58,097 bases of DNA from Planctomycetota bacterium (GCA_028278425.1 JANQEJ010000296.1:1-58097), one strand, 5' to 3'. Positions 49,146 to 58,097 are shown, numbered from the stretch's first letter. The notes: generated by a model not told the origin, from the letters alone. Numbers and translations: made by a program.

Positions 49146-50186
49146 TCACACGCCCTGCCCGCACCCGCGGCAGATCGCGATCTTCTCGAGGTCGCGGTTG
49201 CGGTGACCGCAGCGGTAGCTCGACATGACGGGGCCGTTCCAGAGCTCGGCCAGCGGCGTCTCGTTGACGTTTCCGAGGATCAAGCCCGGCGGGCCGAGCT
49301 GGCTCTCCGAGCCGGAGCAGAGCGGCACCGCGCCGGTCCACTCCACGCCGAGGTCCTTGAAGGGCAGCGTGCACTTGGGGTAATCGTCGTCCGCGTTCTC
49401 GCCGAGCGGGAACACGTCGTCGCCGTACTCCAGGTTCTTGCGGTACCGGATGTACTGAACGAACACCGTGTCCGCGATCTCGCGCCAGAAGCGCATCAGG
49501 TCGGCCTTCCGCGCCAGCTCGGAGGGTCGCACCATGAGCCTGACGAGGATCAAGCTGCGGGCCCGGCGCCGATCGCGCTCCTTGCGCAGGGCGCGCAGGT
49601 TGCGCACGAAACGCTCGAAGTCGCCACCGACGCGCGAGCGCTCGTAGGCCTCGGCGTCGCCGCCGTCGGCGGAGAACTCCATCAGCCGCACGTTGGCGTC
49701 GAGCATCGTGTGCCCGACCCTTTCGCGCTTCCAGTTGCCGTTGGACAGCACCGACACGTGCGGCACGGCGGCGGCCAGCCGGGTCACGTAGTCCTGGAAG
49801 CGCGGGTGAAGCGTGGACTCACCGTTGCCGACGACGCGCACGCGCTCGACCTTCATGTCGGCAAGGCTGCGCTCGAGGGCGTTGAAGGTCTCGTCGGACA
49901 TGTAGCCGCGCGGCCGCAACCCGAGCGGGCTCGTGCAATACGTGCACTTGAGGTTGCAGATGTTGGTGAGCTCGACCGTGACGATGGGCGGCTTCCTGGC
50001 GTCCGGCAGCAGAAACGGAAACTGCGTCCGCAGCAGGTTGGACGGCGAGACGCCGCAGCGCAGCGCGTGCAAGCCGAGGCGCCGGTAGGCGCGGAGGCGG
50101 TCGACGACGCGGAAGACGCGGTTCGTGTTCTTCGCGACCGGAGCCGCCGCGGCATAGGTCGGTTTCTTCGGCGTGGAAAGGGTCAC
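49146..50186 (-). CDS. radical SAM enzyme with SPASM-like C-terminus
   Basis: 346 residues from GTG 50186 (a TTG at 50249 would add 21 residues). The [4Fe-4S]-SAM motif CNLKCTYC lies in VELTNICNLKCTYCTSPLGL, the SAM-binding GNGESTLHP segment follows, then ILVRLMVRPSEL. C-terminal cysteines (YPKCTLPFKDLGVEWTG; VPLCSGSE; YRCGHRNR; CRGCGQG) match a SPASM auxiliary-cluster region. Such enzymes modify peptides or sugars. No precursor peptide is obvious next to it. It is divergent from an adenylate-forming ligase. A GATAAT box lies upstream on the minus strand near 50250-50255. A relative begins at 57698. Confidence 0.88.
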   Translation of the reverse strand: MTLSTPKKPTYAAAAPVAKNTNRVFRVVDRLRAYRRLGLHALRCGVSPSNLLRTQFPFLLPDARKPPIVTVELTNICNLKCTYCTSPLGLRPRGYMSDETFNALERSLADMKVERVRVVGNGESTLHPRFQDYVTRLAAAVPHVSVLSNGNWKRERVGHTMLDANVRLMEFSADGGDAEAYERSRVGGDFERFVRNLRALRKERDRRRARSLILVRLMVRPSELARKADLMRFWREIADTVFVQYIRYRKNLEYGDDVFPLGENADDDYPKCTLPFKDLGVEWTGAVPLCSGSESQLGPPGLILGNVNETPLAELWNGPVMSSYRCGHRNRDLEKIAICRGCGQGV

Positions 50187-50365
50187 GGCTTCGAGCCTCG
50201 CCGGCGATCGGTCTCGCCTCGAAGAGCGGGATGGACGCCTGCTGCCCAATTATCGTCGAAGGAGCGCGGTACGCGACCGCGACGCCGAAAAAGCTCGCTC
50301 CTCTAAGCCGGTATTTGGCGTCGAATTCGGAAAGGTTTTCCCGGGTGGGAACCGATAGCCCCACG

Positions 50366-51904
50366 ATGACTCCCCAGCGCAATCCGGTCTGGTCGTTCCA
50401 CGCGAACGCCCTCGCCCACCCGGACCGCACCGCGCTCTGGGTCGGCGGCGTAGAGCACACCTACGGCGAGCTGGCCGTTGCCGCGCAACGCGTCGCCGGT
50501 TGGCTCAAGGGCACCGGCCTCGGGCCCGGCGACCGCGTCGGCGTTCTGGGCGAACGCGGCTTCGCGACCTTCGCCGGCATCCTCGGCGCGTGCTGGGCCG
50601 GCGGGACGTACGTCCCGCTCAGCCCGCACGATCCGACGGCGCGGCTCGCACGCGTCGTCGAGCGGGCCGGCCTGCACGCGCTCGTACACGACCCGGGCTC
50701 GTCTCCGCCGGAGCTGCCGGACGACGAGCCCCCGGAGCACTTGCTCGCGATCGGAGCGGAGGGCGACGCCCGGCTCGACGAGCCCGCCGCGGTCGGCGAC
50801 GACGCGGACGCCTACCTGATGTTCACCTCCGGGACGACCGACGCGCCCAGGGGCGTTCCCGTCTCGTCCGCCAACCTGCGCCACTTCGTCGCGTGCATCC
50901 AGCAACGCTTCGCGCTGAGCGCCGGCGACCGCGTCTCCCAGTTCTTCGACCCGACGCTGCATCTTTCGGTGTTCGATCTCTTCGCGACCTGGGACGCCGG
51001 AGCCGCGCTGTACGTCGTCCCCGACGCCGCGCGCATGTCGCCGGTCTCGTTCGTGCAGGAGCGCGAGCTCACCGTGTGGTTCTCCGTCCCGTCGGCGCTC
51101 ACCCTTCCGGTGCGGCTCGGCGCTTTGCGGGAGGGTTCGCTGCCGTCGCTGCGAGTCTCGCTCTTCGGCGGAGAGCCCCTCTCGCCCGAGGCCGTCGCGC
51201 GGTGGAAGGAAGCGGCGCCGCACTCGCGGGTCGAGAACCTCTACGGGCCGATCGAGGCGACCGTCGCCTGCCTCGCGGAGCCGTGCTCGGACGGGGTCGC
51301 CACGACGCCCCGGCGGGGCACCGTCGCGATCGGCCGCGCGTTTCCCGGCACGCACGCCGAGATCGTGGACGAGCGCGGTGGCTTTGCGCCGGCGAACGAG
51401 CCGGGCGAGCTCGTGCTCTCGGGCGTGCAGGTCACGCGGGGCTATTGGGACGATCCGGAGCTGACCGCGGAGCGCTACCCGCGGCTCCGCCACCCCGAGC
51501 TCGGCGAGCGCGTCTGGTACCGCACCGGCGACCTCGCCTACCGCGACGTAGACGGCCGCTTCCACCATCTCAGCCGCCTCGACGGCCGAATCAAGGTCGG
51601 TGGTCACCGCATCGAGCTCGAGGAGGTGGACGCCGTGCTGCGCGAGGCGTGTGGCTCGGACCGCGCCGCGGCCGTCGGCTGGCCGCTGGAGAACGGAACG
51701 GCCCAGGGCGTGGTCGCCTTCATCGATCCGGGGAAGCGCAAGCTCGCCGACGTCAAGGCCCTGCTCAGGGACCGTCTGCCGACGGCCGCGGTGCCGCGGC
51801 GCTTCGTCGTCATCGACGAGCTGCCGGCGACCGCCGAAGGCGAGGTCGATCGGACCGCTCTCGTCGACCGACTCGACGCCGAGGCCAGAGACAGCGCGGC
51901 CTAG
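50366..51904 (+). CDS. adenylate-forming enzyme (amino-acid/acyl adenylation domain)
   Basis: 512 residues, the size of a free-standing ANL-superfamily enzyme. Core motifs: A2-like LGACWAGGTYVPLSPHDP, A3 LMFTSGTTDAPRGVPVS (P-loop), A5 NLYGPIEATVACLAEP, A7 RTGDLAYRDVDGRFHHLSRL, A8 DGRIKVGGHRIELEEVDAVL. The A10 lysine region is divergent (ATAEGEVDRTAL), with no lysine at the usual GKVDR place (E instead of K), so adenylation may be altered. No carrier-protein domain is attached. Divergent from the radical SAM gene, which suggests a small biosynthetic unit; product unknown. Confidence 0.85.
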   Translation: MTPQRNPVWSFHANALAHPDRTALWVGGVEHTYGELAVAAQRVAGWLKGTGLGPGDRVGVLGERGFATFAGILGACWAGGTYVPLSPHDPTARLARVVERAGLHALVHDPGSSPPELPDDEPPEHLLAIGAEGDARLDEPAAVGDDADAYLMFTSGTTDAPRGVPVSSANLRHFVACIQQRFALSAGDRVSQFFDPTLHLSVFDLFATWDAGAALYVVPDAARMSPVSFVQERELTVWFSVPSALTLPVRLGALREGSLPSLRVSLFGGEPLSPEAVARWKEAAPHSRVENLYGPIEATVACLAEPCSDGVATTPRRGTVAIGRAFPGTHAEIVDERGGFAPANEPGELVLSGVQVTRGYWDDPELTAERYPRLRHPELGERVWYRTGDLAYRDVDGRFHHLSRLDGRIKVGGHRIELEEVDAVLREACGSDRAAAVGWPLENGTAQGVVAFIDPGKRKLADVKALLRDRLPTAAVPRRFVVIDELPATAEGEVDRTALVDRLDAEARDSAA

Positions 51905-52031
51905 GCGGGTCCGGCGCCGGCGCGCTCACCGAACGCCGAGCGGCGCGCACCTCCGGATTCGCGAGAACGGGCTTTGCCCGGCGGCACCGCCCGCCTTCTA
52001 CTGCGTGCTCCGCCATACGGAGCCAACCCGG

Positions 52032-52190
52032 GTGACCCCGATCAAAAACGCCTTCGACGAGCTGGAACAGGAGTTCCTGATGCGCAAGCGGGCGCGCAGG
52101 AAGGAGCTCTTCGTCATCGTCGGTTGCGGCGCGCTGCTGGTCGCCATCGTGGTGATCGTCGCCGTCGTCCTGTGGACGCGGCTTTTCTAG
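52032..52190 (+). CDS. 52-residue single-TM protein
   Basis: GTG start, VTPIKNAFDELEQEFLMRKR, then RARRKELFVIVGCGALLVAI and VVIVAVVLWTRLF. A charged N-terminal cytoplasmic stretch precedes one strongly hydrophobic helix. High-GC third positions and positive-inside charges support a real small membrane protein. 127 nt after the ligase gene. Function unknown. Confidence 0.55.
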   Translation: MTPIKNAFDELEQEFLMRKRARRKELFVIVGCGALLVAIVVIVAVVLWTRLF

Positions 52191-52233
52191 GCTTTGCACG
52201 TCCCGGGCTGCCTGCGCCGTCCTCCAACGACGG

Positions 52234-52262
52234 TTGTCGCCCCCACGACGCTCGAGTAGGAT
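52234..52262 (+). promoter_or_regulatory. sigma-70-type promoter before the 52383 gene
   Basis: TTGTCG (52234-52239) and TAGGAT (52257-52262) are separated by exactly 17 nt, the best complete -35/-10 pair found here. The predicted 5' UTR is about 113 nt and contains a CCGC...GCGG hairpin. AAGGAG lies just before ATG 52383. Confidence 0.55.
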
Positions 52263-52382
52263 CGCTCTCAAACGGTCCGGCCTAAGTTCCGCTCCTGGAG
52301 AGAGGCGGATTCCTTGGTGTCCGGTCTTGCGGATGCCGAGACTTCGGCGCTCGCGCACCCTTTTGCACTAAGGAGTCTTCCC

Positions 52383-54434
52383 ATGAGAGCCCTTCATTGG
52401 CTCGGAGGCGCAGCGTTCGCGGTCGCGCTGCCCGCGAGCACGTCGCACGCGCAGGTGAACTCAAACGACCTGACGCTGAACAACGGCGGCGACGTCATCT
52501 TCATGTATTCGAGCCCTAGCTCGGGCTTCACGGCGGCGGCTGATCCACCGGATGCCGCAGGGGACTGGTACTACAAGGTGTACAGCGGCGCCGGCGGAAT
52601 GAACCACGTCACAGGCCTCGGCTCGGTGATGGAGGTGGATGGCTTCTACGAGTCGCTGTTCGACACGTTCTGGGGCACTGTCGGATCGCCGGCTTCCTCG
52701 GCCGCCGACTTCTACGCGCGAACACTCGGTCCGGCCGTAGCTTCGACGGTGAACCCCGGGATTCTCGAGCCAGCGTTCGTCAGCAGCGGATTCACGGGCG
52801 AGACCCTCGTTCTCGTGGGCAACTCCGGCTTTGGCAACCCGTGTACCGTCAATCCTTCTCTGTGCTCGCCCCCTGGCTCGACCTGCCCACCGACGGGCCT
52901 CGTGAACGGCTACCTCGTCGAGCTCAACTTCAGTAGCACGCCGGGAACCGGCGTCGTCCTGCCGGCCGACGGCACGTCATCCTCAGACACGGCGGTCACC
53001 TACTTCGTGACCGGCGGCATGACTGCAGTCGGCGGCCCTTGCGGCCTAGGTGACTACGGCCTCCAGGACGTGCACTCAGACGACGAGACACAGGCTGACG
53101 TCGCGGCTGGCTTGAACCCGGACGGTGGCTTCCAGCTCGGCGGCGGTCCGCCGCTTCCCGAGGCCGTGGTCTCCATGGCCGAGTTCAACCTCACCTTTCG
53201 CGTGAAGATCCTGCAGGTGCAAGCCTCGACCGCAGCCGGCCCGGTGGAAGTCAGCGACAACGGCGGCGGCGCGACCAACAGTCTTCGTCTGGACACCTCC
53301 AGCGGTCTCTCGTCGATCGGTGTCGAGGTACGGGACCTCGCAAGCTCTGCGGTGCCGAACATCACTGTTGCCGGCTCCTCGCCGCTCTCGATCCCGAACC
53401 CAGGTGTTCCCGTCTTCGGCGGCGAGGCGAACCTCCTCGTCGTTCCGGCCGGCACGTTCGCTGCTACATCGGGTGCCTGGGTCGGCTCTACGGCTCCCAC
53501 CGTCTTCAACTTTGCCTCGGAAGGAGCCTTCACAAGCCCTCAGCTCCCGGCCGTTCCTTGCCTGTCGGGTGCGGTTCTCCACACGCAGGGCGTGGTTGTC
53601 GACCTCACCTTCCCCGTTGGGAGTACCTTCAGTCACACCAACGCAATGATCACCGCGCTGTTCGGCGCGGCCCCCTGCGTGAGCTGCGTTGGGAACTATC
53701 CCACGCTCAAGATCAACACGACCGGAGATCCGTTGAAGGACTTCACGACCCCCAAGTTCACGCCGCCCGACAAGCCGCAGATCGGCGGTGGCCAGATCAA
53801 GACCGGGGGCGTCGCAGTACCCATCCAGTCGGTCGGAGTGAATGAGGCCTCGTCTATGGTGGAGGTCGAGCTGGACGGCGACAGGGACAACTGCTGCAAA
53901 GAGTGCCGCGTGGACTTCATCCAGAACGCGTTGGCGTTCTCGCGTGTTGGCACCTACACGGGAGGAGCAACGATCACGAAGGAGTTCAAGGGTGGCGCGG
54001 ACTGCACCGCTCCGCTTCTCGACGCCAAGAAATCGCCGAATCCGCCCTTCTACGCGAATCCAGGCCCCTTTGAGAACAACGCCTGCGACACGAAGTTCGA
54101 TGCCAAGATGTTCGACCCGCCGGGAACGACGTTCGACCTCGTACACAAGGGGAAGAAGCTCGAGAAGGTCACGCAAACCGACAGTTTCGTCACCTGGCTT
54201 GTCCTCGAATGCCCGGAGGATTCGGGTGCGTACACCTACGCCTATCACTGGGAGTGGAAGGTGGAACACGTCTACGAGCTCGAGAACAACGACGGAACCA
54301 CCGCCGAGCTCAAGGATGGATGGACGGCTTGCGCGACGACGACCGCGTCAGGGGTTGGAAAGGGCCCCAAGACGCCGGTCACGACAGGCATGAACAGCAT
54401 CGATTGCCTGTGCCCCACCGAAAACGGATTCTGA
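52383..54434 (+). CDS. large secreted protein of unknown function
   Basis: 683 residues; AAGGAG precedes ATG 52383 and the signal peptide is RALHWLGGAAFAVALPASTSHA. The mature protein is Gly/Thr/Ser-rich and beta-like, with no named domain. A C-terminal third has several cysteines (NCCKECRVDFIQ; ACDTKFDAKM; LVLECPEDSG; SIDCLCPTENGF) and a region rich in Lys/Asp. GC is lower than in the neighbours. Its own promoter (52234) and long leader suggest independent regulation. Surface or matrix role is a guess. Confidence 0.78.
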   Translation: MRALHWLGGAAFAVALPASTSHAQVNSNDLTLNNGGDVIFMYSSPSSGFTAAADPPDAAGDWYYKVYSGAGGMNHVTGLGSVMEVDGFYESLFDTFWGTVGSPASSAADFYARTLGPAVASTVNPGILEPAFVSSGFTGETLVLVGNSGFGNPCTVNPSLCSPPGSTCPPTGLVNGYLVELNFSSTPGTGVVLPADGTSSSDTAVTYFVTGGMTAVGGPCGLGDYGLQDVHSDDETQADVAAGLNPDGGFQLGGGPPLPEAVVSMAEFNLTFRVKILQVQASTAAGPVEVSDNGGGATNSLRLDTSSGLSSIGVEVRDLASSAVPNITVAGSSPLSIPNPGVPVFGGEANLLVVPAGTFAATSGAWVGSTAPTVFNFASEGAFTSPQLPAVPCLSGAVLHTQGVVVDLTFPVGSTFSHTNAMITALFGAAPCVSCVGNYPTLKINTTGDPLKDFTTPKFTPPDKPQIGGGQIKTGGVAVPIQSVGVNEASSMVEVELDGDRDNCCKECRVDFIQNALAFSRVGTYTGGATITKEFKGGADCTAPLLDAKKSPNPPFYANPGPFENNACDTKFDAKMFDPPGTTFDLVHKGKKLEKVTQTDSFVTWLVLECPEDSGAYTYAYHWEWKVEHVYELENNDGTTAELKDGWTACATTTASGVGKGPKTPVTTGMNSIDCLCPTENGF

Positions 54435-54489
54435 TGAGCAGACGGCAGACTGGCGGAATCCCTCAACAGCCTCCCGCGCCTCTAGCCGA

Positions 54490-55038
54490 CTACGTGAAGA
54501 CGTCGTACGCCTGCGTGATCACGACGCCGAAGGACGGCGTGGCGCAGAACGGGTCGACGATGACCGCCTGCGTCGAGAACATGAGCCCGGGCGGGAGCGG
54601 GAGCGGCGCCGTGAACACGCCGCCGAGGCCCGCGGGCGACGGCACCGTCACGCCGGCCACCGTGAGCAGCGTGCAGAACGGCAGGCCGATGGGAAGGTCC
54701 ACCGACTGGTTGGACAGAACGCCGGCGATCCCGCAGGCGGTGAAGGGAATCGGGCACGGCGACGGAAGCGCCGGGATCGTGCACGGCGTGCACGCGCAGA
54801 CCGCGCCCGGCACGGCCGAGATCGACGCGAAGATGAAGACCGGCAGCCCCGGGGCCGTGGCGGTGACCGTGAACGGCACCAGACCGCCGCCCGGGATCGG
54901 CACGGGCGTGCAGGACGTGCTGCCCGACGCGATGCCGCCGACGGTGTAGTCGTTGATGAAGGGAGTGCCGGTGGTCTGGGCGGCCGCGGGCGCGGAAAGA
55001 ACGCCGAGCACGAGCCCGATCGCGAGAGAGAGACGCAT
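54490..55038 (-). CDS. secreted proline-rich beta protein of unknown function
   Basis: 182 residues with AAGGAGG eight bases before ATG 55038 and signal peptide RLSLAIGLVLGVLSAPAAAQ. The mature protein is Pro/Thr/Ala-rich with cysteine clusters (SCTPVPIPGGG; VCACTPCTIPALPSPCPIPF; ACGIAG), suggesting a disulfide-bonded surface protein. It resembles in style the secreted proteins that end in short beta modules. Convergent with the gene at 52383. Confidence 0.72.
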   Translation of the reverse strand: MRLSLAIGLVLGVLSAPAAAQTTGTPFINDYTVGGIASGSTSCTPVPIPGGGLVPFTVTATAPGLPVFIFASISAVPGAVCACTPCTIPALPSPCPIPFTACGIAGVLSNQSVDLPIGLPFCTLLTVAGVTVPSPAGLGGVFTAPLPLPPGLMFSTQAVIVDPFCATPSFGVVITQAYDVFT

Positions 55039-55315
55039 GGGAAGACCCTCCTTGGAGCTCCATGCTAGACGAGCTCGCCGCGCCGCGGGGTTCCGTCGCA
55101 ACCCGATCCAGGCCTGCGCGCCGCGCGTTCCGACGGCCAGGGATTCCCCGAGCCCTCGATTCCCGGCGATGGGAATCGAGGGCGCCGACTCGCGGAGAGC
55201 GGAGGTTTTGACGACGCGATCCCGCGACGTGGTTTCCCCGTGGAGCCGCCGTGCGTTTACCGGTGCGTGCTCGAGGCCGATTGACTTGCTCCAGGGGGAG
55301 GACGATTCCACGAAC

Positions 55316-57607
55316 GTGCAAAGCCAGCCCGATTCGCGTTCACGCCCCGGCAACGCCGGACGGGAGGTCCTGCGTCGCCCGTTGGAGTTCTTCTACCGGG
55401 AGCTCGAGCGGCAGGGCCACCCCGCGGACCTTCTGGAGGAGGGCGTCGGGCTGACCCGTAAGGAGCTCTGCCGCAGGACGGGTCGCATCGATTGGGAGAC
55501 CTTCCGACGCTTCCTATCCAACGTCGGGAAGGTCTGGGACGACGACGAGCTCGTCGAGGCGGGCAAGCGGATGACGTGCTCGCCCTGGCAGGCCCACTTC
55601 GCCTCGGTGGTCAGCTTGCTCTTCTCGACCCGCGGGCTCTACCGCTACGTCCTGGTCTCCCCGCGCGGGATCGCCAAGCAGTGCTTCTCCTGCATGAACA
55701 ACGCGATCGAGGAGGTGGAGCCCAACCGGATGATCGTGACCGCGACCATGGAGCCCGGGTACGAGCGCTGCCGCGAGCTCGACCTGATGTGCAAGGGCTC
55801 GCTGATGATGATGCCGCGCCTCGTGGGGCAGCCGGAGTCCCAGGTCACGATGACCGAGCTCGACGACTGCGTGCGCTACGACGTCCGCTACCACGCCACG
55901 CCGAGCCTGCGCTCCCGCATTCGGCGCGCGCTCCTTTGGCCCTTCGCCGCGCGGAAGGTCGCCAGCGAGCTGAAGGAGGCGAGCGAGGAGCTCTTCGAAC
56001 GCTCCGCGGAGCTGGCGTCCGAGACCACGTCGCGCGCGCACGCGGAGGAAGCCTTGCGAGAGAGCGAGAGCCGGTTCTCCGCCGCCTTCGACGCCGCCCC
56101 GGTCTGGATGGTGATCAGCTCGGTGGACGGCCGGATCCTCGGCGTCAACGAAAGCCTTCTAACCACCTTCTGCGAAACGCGGGAACGGCTCATCGGGAGA
56201 GACCTGGGCGCGCTGGAGCTGTGGAAGGACCCGGCGCACTGCCACCGGCTGCTGAAGAACCTCTCGTGCGGAGTGCCCGTCCGGAGCGTCGAGGTCGAGC
56301 TCGTCGGCGGCGACGGACACACGCGGTTCGCGCTGGTATCCGCGGCGTCGAGCACCCTGGGGAACGAAGAGTGCTTCATCTGGCAGGCGATCGACATCAC
56401 CGAGCGCAAGCTGGCCCAGGAGGACAACCGACGCCTTCAGGAGAGCATGCTTCGCGCCCAGAAGCTGGAGAGCCTCGGCGTCCTCGCCGGCGGCATCGCA
56501 CACGACTTCAACAACATCCTGGTCGGCATCCGCGGCAACGCCGAGCTCGCCCAGCGACAACTCGGAAAGTCCAATCCGCCCGTGGAGGCGCGCCTGGCCG
56601 CGATCCAGGAAGCCAGCGAGCGGGCGGCCGAGCTCACGGAAGAGATGCTCGCCTACGCGGGCATGGGCGGTTTCAAGCGCGGCAAGATCGAGTTCGGCAC
56701 TCTCGTCGAGCAAACCGCCGAGCTCACGCGCAGCGGGCTCCGGAACGCCACGGTGGTCGAGACGCTGATCGATGCCCGCGACGTCTGGATCTACGGGGAC
56801 GAGACGCAGATCCGGCAGGTGATCATGAACCTGATCACCAACGCCGCCGAGTCGTACGGCGAGGAGGGCGGCCGCGTCGTCGTGCGCGTCGGCATCGTCT
56901 ACGCGGACCGCTCGAAGCTCGAGGCCGCCTTTCTACGGGACGACCTTCCGGCCGCGGAGTACGCCTCGGTCCGCGTGTCCGACCGCGGCTGCGGCATGAA
57001 CGAAGAGACGCTGGGCAGGATCTTCGACCCCTTCTTCACGACCAAGTTCTCCGGTCGCGGCCTCGGGCTCGCGGCGACGCACCGGATCGTGAACGACCAC
57101 GCCGGCGCCCTCCGAGTCGAGAGCAAGCCCGGCAAGGGGACCGTCTTCGAGCTGCTCTTCCCGCGGACACCGGCGCCGTCCGAGCCGGCGTCTCCGCCGG
57201 CCGCGGTCCAGCTCGTTCCGGAGAGCGAGGAGGGCCTGATCCTCGTCGTCGACGACGAAGAGCCCGTCCGCACCGTGGGCCAGGCGATGCTCGAGCACGC
57301 CGGCTACCGCACCCTCGCCGCCGGCGGCGGGAAGCAGGCGCTCGAGCTCTTCCGATCGCACGCGGGTGAGATCACCGCGGTCCTCCTCGACCTCACCATG
57401 CCGGAGATGAACGGCCGGCAGGTCTTCAAGCGCCTGCGCGAGCTCCGCGCCGACCTGCCGATCGTCTGCTACAGCGGCTTCGGGGACGAGGTCGGTTTGT
57501 CCTGGATCGCGGGGAGGCCGCACACTGCCTTTCTTCCCAAGCCGTTCGCGGCCGCTCGGCTGTTGAGCGCGCTCAGGGAAGTGGCGCAGCCTCAGCCTCA
57601 GGCCTAG
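55316..57607 (+). CDS. hybrid sensor histidine kinase with PAS and receiver domains
   Basis: 763 residues from GTG 55316; an upstream TTG at 55286 is an alternative. N-terminal 200 residues form a soluble module (FFYRELERQGHPADLLEEGV; TWETFRRFLSN-like region; VEPNRMIVTATMEPGYERC) akin to sensory regions before PAS domains. A PAS domain (FDAAPVWMVISSVDGRILGV) follows, then HisKA with H-box GGIAHDFNNILVGIRGNAEL, and HATPase boxes N (NLITNAAESYGEE), G1 (VSDRGCGMNEETLGRIFDPF), F and G2 (SGRGLGLAATHRIV). A receiver domain (LILVVDDEEPVRTVGQAMLE; VLLDLTMPEMNG; YSGFGD; FLPKPFAAARL) closes the chain. No TM helix, so it is cytosolic. Output partner not in window. Confidence 0.92.
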   Translation: MQSQPDSRSRPGNAGREVLRRPLEFFYRELERQGHPADLLEEGVGLTRKELCRRTGRIDWETFRRFLSNVGKVWDDDELVEAGKRMTCSPWQAHFASVVSLLFSTRGLYRYVLVSPRGIAKQCFSCMNNAIEEVEPNRMIVTATMEPGYERCRELDLMCKGSLMMMPRLVGQPESQVTMTELDDCVRYDVRYHATPSLRSRIRRALLWPFAARKVASELKEASEELFERSAELASETTSRAHAEEALRESESRFSAAFDAAPVWMVISSVDGRILGVNESLLTTFCETRERLIGRDLGALELWKDPAHCHRLLKNLSCGVPVRSVEVELVGGDGHTRFALVSAASSTLGNEECFIWQAIDITERKLAQEDNRRLQESMLRAQKLESLGVLAGGIAHDFNNILVGIRGNAELAQRQLGKSNPPVEARLAAIQEASERAAELTEEMLAYAGMGGFKRGKIEFGTLVEQTAELTRSGLRNATVVETLIDARDVWIYGDETQIRQVIMNLITNAAESYGEEGGRVVVRVGIVYADRSKLEAAFLRDDLPAAEYASVRVSDRGCGMNEETLGRIFDPFFTTKFSGRGLGLAATHRIVNDHAGALRVESKPGKGTVFELLFPRTPAPSEPASPPAAVQLVPESEEGLILVVDDEEPVRTVGQAMLEHAGYRTLAAGGGKQALELFRSHAGEITAVLLDLTMPEMNGRQVFKRLRELRADLPIVCYSGFGDEVGLSWIAGRPHTAFLPKPFAAARLLSALREVAQPQPQA

Positions 57608-57697
57608 GCGGCGCGGTCGACGAAGGCGGCGGTGAGCGGACGGAAACTCGGCACCCCCCCGCCGAACGGGCTATGGTAAAAGGAGTCCCCCCAAGCC

Positions 57698-58097
57698 GTG
57701 ACAGCTCCCAGACGACAACCGTCCGCGGGAATCTTCGGCGAGACGTCCGCCCCCGAACCCGTGGCTGCCGGCCGATACGGGTTCGTCGAGCCCACCCACG
57801 CTGAGTTCCCCCCGATCCTCATCATCGCGGTGACCAACGTGTGCGACATGGCTTGCACCCATTGCGCCCACCCGGTCATCAAGAAGGACCGCGACTATCG
57901 GGCGGCCTACATGCCCCCGGAGGTCCACTCGAAGATCATCGAGGAAACGAAGCGTTTCAAGGACCAGCTCTGGGTCTTCCGCTACGCGGCGGACGGGGAG
58001 TCGATGCTCCACCCGCACTTCCTCGACTTCGTCGAGGAGACGAAGAACGCCGGCATCGGCCCGGTCGACCTGACCACGAACGCGCAGACGTTCGACG
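57698..58097 (+). CDS. radical SAM enzyme, 3' end outside window
   Basis: GTG start at 57698; 133 residues visible. Cluster motif C-D-M-A-C-T-H-C in TNVCDMACTHCAHPVIKKD and a SAM-binding phrase YAADGESMLHPHFLDFVEE. The latter closely parallels GNGESTLHPRF of the radical SAM enzyme at 49146, so both belong to the same branch. AAAAGGAG lies upstream at 57678-57685, somewhat far from the GTG, and a TATGGT box is at 57672-57677. The substrate cannot be judged from the part seen. Confidence 0.85.
   Translation, partial: MTAPRRQPSAGIFGETSAPEPVAAGRYGFVEPTHAEFPPILIIAVTNVCDMACTHCAHPVIKKDRDYRAAYMPPEVHSKIIEETKRFKDQLWVFRYAADGESMLHPHFLDFVEETKNAGIGPVDLTTNAQTFD

Noticed and set aside
1..58097. tRNA, rRNA or CRISPR
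   Set aside because: No T-loop/anticodon pattern, rRNA stretch or regularly spaced repeats could be recognised by reading both strands; a tRNAscan-SE run would settle the tRNA question.

Overview
The window is a high-GC (about 70% by eye) bacterial chromosome segment with dense coding on both strands. The gene content points to Planctomycetota, probably one of the GC-rich marine lineages. Signs of this are a serine/threonine kinase fused to WD40 propellers, a divergent ECF-sigma/kinase pair, a DUF1080 protein, a sulfatase, sodium:solute symporters including a kelch fusion, and many secreted beta-rich proteins with Gly/Ala-rich signal peptides. This assignment is inferred from content, not proven. 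No rRNA, tRNA, CRISPR array or recognisable transposase is present, and no intergenic stretch exceeds 300 bases.

Layout. 1-5.5 kb: 3' part of an AsmA-like gene, a strong terminator with a possible small RNA, a small secreted protein and a membrane-anchored repeat protein. 5.5-13 kb: WD40 kinase, ABHD14-like hydrolase, FG-GAP protein, cytochrome-oxidase subunit III with an overlooked 36-aa membrane protein, and a SMUG1-type uracil-DNA glycosylase. 12.8-13.7 kb: a PDZ-thioredoxin lipoprotein whose frame contains two adjacent UGA codons at the active-site position, followed by a SECIS-like hairpin. 13.7-21.6 kb: serine hydrolase, secreted proteins, kinase-TPR with divergent ECF sigma factor, BNR propeller + MoaD-like pair, NUDIX hydrolase. 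21.4-25.8 kb: a lower-GC helicase-nuclease gene flanked by two copies of the NUDIX gene 3' end. 25.8-43 kb: TPR lipoprotein, symporters, an alpha/beta hydrolase-like protein, S1 protein, sialic-acid operon (lyase + epimerase-transporter fusion), beta-helix protein, M61-type peptidase, DUF1080 protein. 43.1-48.4 kb: lower-GC signalling or conflict-type genes (SLATT-like two-TM protein, TPR protein, TPR/SLOG/class III cyclase) around a high-GC sulfatase. 48.4-58 kb: lipoprotein, radical SAM/SPASM enzyme divergent from an adenylate-forming ligase, secreted proteins, hybrid histidine kinase, and the 5' end of a second radical SAM gene.

Best candidates for undescribed biology: (1) the tandem-UGA (Sec-Sec) PDZ-thioredoxin lipoprotein with a SECIS; (2) the single-gene helicase-nuclease island that appears to have swapped the 3' end of its NUDIX target; (3) the cyclase-SLOG-TPR protein with a nearby SLATT/TPR pair, resembling nucleotide-based anti-phage systems. 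Many genes also have a TANNNT -10-like box 6-10 nt before the start codon, suggesting common leaderless transcription.
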